A stretch of 64,000 bases of DNA from Flavobacterium plurextorum (GTDB lineage: Bacteria > Bacteroidota > Bacteroidia > Flavobacteriales > Flavobacteriaceae), in contig NZ_MUHD01000014.1 of the NCBI RefSeq assembly GCF_002217395.1, positions 1 through 64,000 on the forward strand. Reading direction: 5' to 3'. The first letter of the stretch is position 1; every line of letters starts with the position of its first letter. The notes below the pieces were generated by a model. That model was not told the DNA's origin. It made no database searches and was given only the letters and a program-made list of their open reading frames with translations. Positions 60,074 through 64,000 of the stretch are shown here, piece by piece. Both the position numbers and the translations under genes were made by a program.

Positions 60074-62884
60074 TTACAAGTCTAGTTTCAATCCAAAATT
60101 GTAACGAGCTTGGTAATATTCAGCTTGTTTGGTGTGAGTAGAAACTCCTTGATAATAACGCAAAGGCTGATTTGTTAAATTGTTTGCTTCAGCAAAAACA
60201 CGAAGCTGTTTTGTAATTTTGAAAGAAGCATTAGCATCTAAGAAAAACTGTTTGTCATAGTAACTGTCTTTGTAAGATTCTGAACCTAATTCATCTAAAT
60301 AATCAGAAGTAAAGTTGGTTGAAATTCTAGCAGAAAAACGTTTGTTTTCCCAAGACAAAGATCCGTTAAACATATGAGGAGTTGTTCCCGGAAGACTGAT
60401 GTTGTTTCTTTCGTTTCCATCTTCATCAGAAATTCCTTTTGCTTTAGATTTAGTGTATGTATAGTTTAAATAGATACCAAAACCTTTTAAGAATTTACCA
60501 GGAAGGAAATCTAACTGACGTTGAAAAGCAACTTCAAATCCGTAAACATCAACTTTATCACCATTTCTAGATTGTAAAAATGACCAGTTTTCGCCAGCAG
60601 GAATTGGGTTTATCTGATTTGGAAAATCAGCAGCAAATTTTGCTCTGTCGTATTGATTGTCGCTGTAGTTGTAGATAAAATCGTTTAATCTTTTGTAGAA
60701 AACACCTCCAGAAATCAAACCAACTGATTTGAAATAATTCTCAGCCATGAAATCGTAATTGTATGAGTAAGTAGCGTCAAGATCAGGATTTCCTGCAGTG
60801 ATCTCTTTATCAGCAGCAATATTGTTTACATAAGGAGCTAATGCATAATAGTTTGGTCTTGCCAGCGCGGTTGTTGCAGCGGCTCTCAAAACTAAATCTT
60901 TAGTAGCATTATATTGAAATGAAATACTTGGCAATAAATTAGTGTAAGAGTTTGTAGTGTTGATTTGGCTTTCTAATTCCTCTTCATCTAAAACTCTGTT
61001 TCCTGTATAATCAATGTGAGTATTTTCAACACGGAAACCTAAAACCATCGAAAGTTTATCATTAAAATCTTGATCCCATCTTACATAAGCCGCATAGATA
61101 CTTTCTTTAGCATTATAGTTAACAGCCAAATATTCAGCAGGATCAGTTTCTTTATCAAATAATGATGCATTGTTTAAGTCTAAACTTCCTAAGAAATCTT
61201 TAGAAGCAAAAGTTCCTGGTACATATTTACTTCCTGGATTAAAGTTTTTTCCATCAAAATAACTAGTTGGAACTTCAGATAATAATTCCATTCCGTCATT
61301 GATTGGTTCATAAGAATAGAAATTATTGTTTCTTTCTTTTTCTTTCAAACGAAGTCTAAGACCAGTTCTAAGTCTTCCTTTTTCAGAAGGAATGATTGTA
61401 AAAGGGAAACGGATATTAATTTTTGCTCCAAATTCACTTTCGCTTGTTTCATCTGTGTTTTCTGTAACAGAATCAAATTTGAATTTATCTGTAGATTCTC
61501 CAACAGTTGTCAATAAAGGAAATCTTGGATCAGATAAATCTTCCATCATTTCTAAACCTTTTTGACGGTATTCGATATAACGTTCTTCCGGACGATATTC
61601 TCTCGCTTTTGCATAGTTTGCTGACCAATCTAAATCTAATTTTGAGTTAATCAAATGTTCTCCTCGAATAGAATAGTTTTGTACACGCTGATCTTCTAAT
61701 CTTCTGTTTTTATTTCGGTTATTGTCAGCACCTCCTTTTGTTTGACGTTTTACACGACCTTCAAAACCAGTAATTTTTTCACCATTGTAAATAGGTTCAA
61801 TATCATCATAAGTAGTTCTGAAACGATTTTCTCTATCGTCTCTCCAGTTGTAAATAGCATTCGCAAAAATGGTATTATTTTCGTTAAATTTATAATCTAA
61901 AGCAACAGATCCGCTGCGACGAATACGCTGTACATCATATTTTCTAATTTCAGAAGCTTGAAGATATTCATTTCCGAAATCGTCCTTTACCCATTCGTTT
62001 TCGATATTGTCAGAACCATAATCAACATTGTTGTACGATCCGCTGAAAACAGCACCAAGTTTGTTATCCAAAAAACGATTTCCATAAACTAAACCTGCTG
62101 TATAAGAAGCGTGTTCACGAATTGGCAAATAACCTCCAGCCAAAGTTGCCGAAATTCTTTCTCCGTTTGGAGTTGCTCTTGTAATCAAGTTTACAGAACC
62201 TCCAATTGCATCAGCATCCATATCTGAAGTCAAAGTCTTGTTAACCTCAATAGTCGAAATCATATCAGAAGGAATCAAATCCATTTGTACATTTCTATTG
62301 TCTCCTTCTGCAGACGGAATTCGGTCACCATTTAAAGTAACTGAGTTTAAAGATGGGGCAAGTCCTCTAATGATAATATTACGAGCTTCACCTTGATCAT
62401 TTTGCATTGTAATACCTGGAACACGTTTCAAAGCGTCACCAACATTGGCGTCAGGAAAACGTCCCACTTGGTCAGATGAAATTACGTTTCCGATGTTTTT
62501 ATTGTTTTTTTGTTGATTCAAAGCTTTAGCCTGACCTTTTAAAATGTCGCCGACTACAACTTCATTAAGTTCTGTTCCTGAAGTTTTAAGAGCAAAATCA
62601 AGTACATTGTTTTTGCCTTGTTCAACAGTAATTTCTTTAGTTATTGCCGTGTAACCAATATATTTTACTTCAACTTTATAAGTACCGGCGTTAATGTTTA
62701 ATAATTCAAAACGTCCGTTGTAATCTGAAACAGTGTATTTGTTTTCACCTGTTATTTGAATCATTGCTCCCGGAAGCGGAAGTTTGTCGTCTATATCCAA
62801 TACTTTTCCTGATATTATTGCTTTTTGAGCAAACCCAGAAAAGGCCAAAAATAAAAACGTTAGTAATAAGTAGAATTTTTTCAT
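60074..62884 (-). CDS. TonB-dependent receptor with carboxypeptidase-like regulatory domain
   Basis: 936 residues: signal peptide (1-19), a carboxypeptidase D regulatory-like domain (ISGKVLDIDDKLPLPGAMIQI, about 22-105), plug domain (NIGNVISSDQVGRFPDANVGDALKRVPGI, about 128-235), and a 22-strand barrel ending in aromatic residues (QARYNFGLKLDL). It imports a substrate in a TonB-dependent way; neighbouring phytase suggests phytate products or a linked nutrient. Not SusC-type: no SusD gene is adjacent. Confidence 0.93.
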   Translation of the reverse strand: MKKFYLLLTFLFLAFSGFAQKAIISGKVLDIDDKLPLPGAMIQITGENKYTVSDYNGRFELLNINAGTYKVEVKYIGYTAITKEITVEQGKNNVLDFALKTSGTELNEVVVGDILKGQAKALNQQKNNKNIGNVISSDQVGRFPDANVGDALKRVPGITMQNDQGEARNIIIRGLAPSLNSVTLNGDRIPSAEGDNRNVQMDLIPSDMISTIEVNKTLTSDMDADAIGGSVNLITRATPNGERISATLAGGYLPIREHASYTAGLVYGNRFLDNKLGAVFSGSYNNVDYGSDNIENEWVKDDFGNEYLQASEIRKYDVQRIRRSGSVALDYKFNENNTIFANAIYNWRDDRENRFRTTYDDIEPIYNGEKITGFEGRVKRQTKGGADNNRNKNRRLEDQRVQNYSIRGEHLINSKLDLDWSANYAKAREYRPEERYIEYRQKGLEMMEDLSDPRFPLLTTVGESTDKFKFDSVTENTDETSESEFGAKINIRFPFTIIPSEKGRLRTGLRLRLKEKERNNNFYSYEPINDGMELLSEVPTSYFDGKNFNPGSKYVPGTFASKDFLGSLDLNNASLFDKETDPAEYLAVNYNAKESIYAAYVRWDQDFNDKLSMVLGFRVENTHIDYTGNRVLDEEELESQINTTNSYTNLLPSISFQYNATKDLVLRAAATTALARPNYYALAPYVNNIAADKEITAGNPDLDATYSYNYDFMAENYFKSVGLISGGVFYKRLNDFIYNYSDNQYDRAKFAADFPNQINPIPAGENWSFLQSRNGDKVDVYGFEVAFQRQLDFLPGKFLKGFGIYLNYTYTKSKAKGISDEDGNERNNISLPGTTPHMFNGSLSWENKRFSARISTNFTSDYLDELGSESYKDSYYDKQFFLDANASFKITKQLRVFAEANNLTNQPLRYYQGVSTHTKQAEYYQARYNFGLKLDL

Positions 62885-63117
62885 TGTTTTTTAGTTTGAT
62901 TTTGGTTGCGAAACTAGAACCTAAGTATTACTAAAACCCTTTAAAAAAATTAACAAAACGTTATAATTAGTCTGATGAAGTTAAAATTTATTAATGTAAA
63001 AATAACATTTATTGTAGTTGATATTTGTTCCAAGTAAAAAGAAATCAAGTATTTATGTCAGATTTGAATTTTTGGCGCTAAATTTGCCTTATCAATCACA
63101 ATCAAAAATCATCAATC

Positions 63118-64000
63118 ATGTTAAAACAATTTTTCATCTTATGTTCTGGAGCCGACAGAGATTTACTCGAAGGCTGCTCTGAAGGCGAACAAACCAAATA
63201 TGTTGGTATTGGCGCTACTGTTTTCTTTACCGCAGTTATGGCTTTTCTTGCCAGTGCTTACGCGCTTTTTACTGTTTTTGACTCTATTTATCCTGCTATA
63301 ATTTTTGGATTTGTATGGAGTTTGTTAATCTTCAATTTAGATCGTTTTATTGTCTCTACGATCAAGAAGAGAGACCGTTTTTTTGACGAATTTCTACAGG
63401 CAACACCTAGAATTATGCTGGCAATTATTATTGCGATCGTAATTTCAAAACCATTAGAAATTAAAATTTTCGAAAAAGAAATCAATACTGTTTTGTTGAA
63501 GGAAAAAAACGAAATGGAATTGGCCAATAAAAAACAAATTGGAACCTATTTTAAATCGGATTTAGACAAAAACAAAGGAGAGATCGCTGCTCTAAAAGCT
63601 GATATTGTAAAAAAGGAGAAAGAAGTTAATGCTTTATATTCAACTTATATTACAGAAGCGGAAGGAACTGCCGGAACTAAAAAACTAGGAAAAGGACCAG
63701 TTTATAAAGAAAAACGCGAAAAACACGATGCAGCTTTAAAGGAATATGAAACTCTAAAAGCAGCAAACGAAGCAAAAATTGCAGACAAAGAAAAATCTGG
63801 TAAACAATTGCAAGCCGATTTAGATAAAAAAGTTTCGCAGACTCAGCCCATTATAGAAGGTTTTGACGGATTAATGGCGCGCATAAATGCATTGAATAAA
63901 TTACCTTGGTTACCTTCGTTTTTTATAATGCTGTTGTTTTTGGCAATTGAAACGTCTCCAATTATAGCCAAATTATTGGCACCAAAAGGCGAGTTTGATT
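63118..64000 (+). CDS. DUF4407 membrane protein, cut by the window end
   Basis: Open from the ATG at 63118 to the right edge (294 codons visible). N-terminus MLKQFFILCSGADRDLLEGC matches the conserved start of DUF4407. Membrane helices at about 34-55, 57-77 and 97-113, then a long Lys/Glu-rich coiled coil (about 125-245), then a fourth helix (LPSFFIMLLFLAIETSPIIAKLL). The last residues are missing. Function unknown. A TAAATTTG box at 63079-63086 may be its -7 element. Confidence 0.88.
   Translation, partial: MLKQFFILCSGADRDLLEGCSEGEQTKYVGIGATVFFTAVMAFLASAYALFTVFDSIYPAIIFGFVWSLLIFNLDRFIVSTIKKRDRFFDEFLQATPRIMLAIIIAIVISKPLEIKIFEKEINTVLLKEKNEMELANKKQIGTYFKSDLDKNKGEIAALKADIVKKEKEVNALYSTYITEAEGTAGTKKLGKGPVYKEKREKHDAALKEYETLKAANEAKIADKEKSGKQLQADLDKKVSQTQPIIEGFDGLMARINALNKLPWLPSFFIMLLFLAIETSPIIAKLLAPKGEFD

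Overview
The window looks like a chromosome segment of a Flavobacterium-like Bacteroidetes species. It is AT-rich. Start codons lack Shine-Dalgarno sequences. Several genes have the Bacteroidetes promoter pattern TTG-N18..20-TAnnTTTG. The protein families are typical of the phylum (TonB-dependent receptor, M56 peptidase fused to a TonB domain, DUF4407, DUF6624, DUF4468), and intergenic spaces are filled with several families of dispersed palindromic repeats.

Layout. 1-9.2 kb: a 5'-truncated L,D-transpeptidase, then a MacAB-type ABC exporter (adaptor, ATPase, permease) divergent from an NtrC-like regulator and its histidine kinase, with a sigma-54-like promoter between them. 9.3-17.2 kb: housekeeping genes (alkyltransferase-like protein, LysE exporter, trmB, ammonium transporter, HPF) and two unusual secreted proteins: a lipoprotein with three HGxPGHRCDI repeats and a periplasmic flavodoxin-RidA fusion. 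17.4-21.7 kb: a small-protein gene with a structured leader, then a restriction-modification island (C5 methyltransferase, putative endonuclease, HNH nuclease, acidic partner). 21.8-38.2 kb: AsmA-like protein, thioredoxin, M1 peptidase and DUF58 protein, two identical tRNA-Asp units, an AraC regulator with a TolC/EmrA/EmrB-like efflux operon, a HAD phosphatase, an XRE/membrane pair, a paralogue of the 17.5-kb small protein, and a methyltransferase.

39.1-49.6 kb: a 10.5-kb integrative element in the 3' end of a tRNA-Leu(UAG) gene. It is bounded by 32-bp direct repeats and carries a tyrosine integrase, a 761-aa unknown protein, an excisionase-like HTH protein, a winged-helix-like protein, a large replication protein (SF3-type helicase with a possible polymerase palm), an array of AACACAGAT-type repeats that could be its origin, and a cargo of small secreted proteins. 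No relaxase, conjugation or virion gene was seen, so it resembles a phage satellite or a minimal mobilizable island. This is the most notable system in the window.

49.7-64 kb: an M20 dipeptidase, a BlaI/M56-controlled operon with two matching dyad operators at its promoter, a saccharopine dehydrogenase family enzyme, DUF423 protein, ATP-dependent PEP carboxykinase, a phytase-like lipoprotein paired with a TonB-dependent receptor, and a DUF4407 gene cut by the right edge. All functions are read from sequence motifs and family knowledge; no database search was run.
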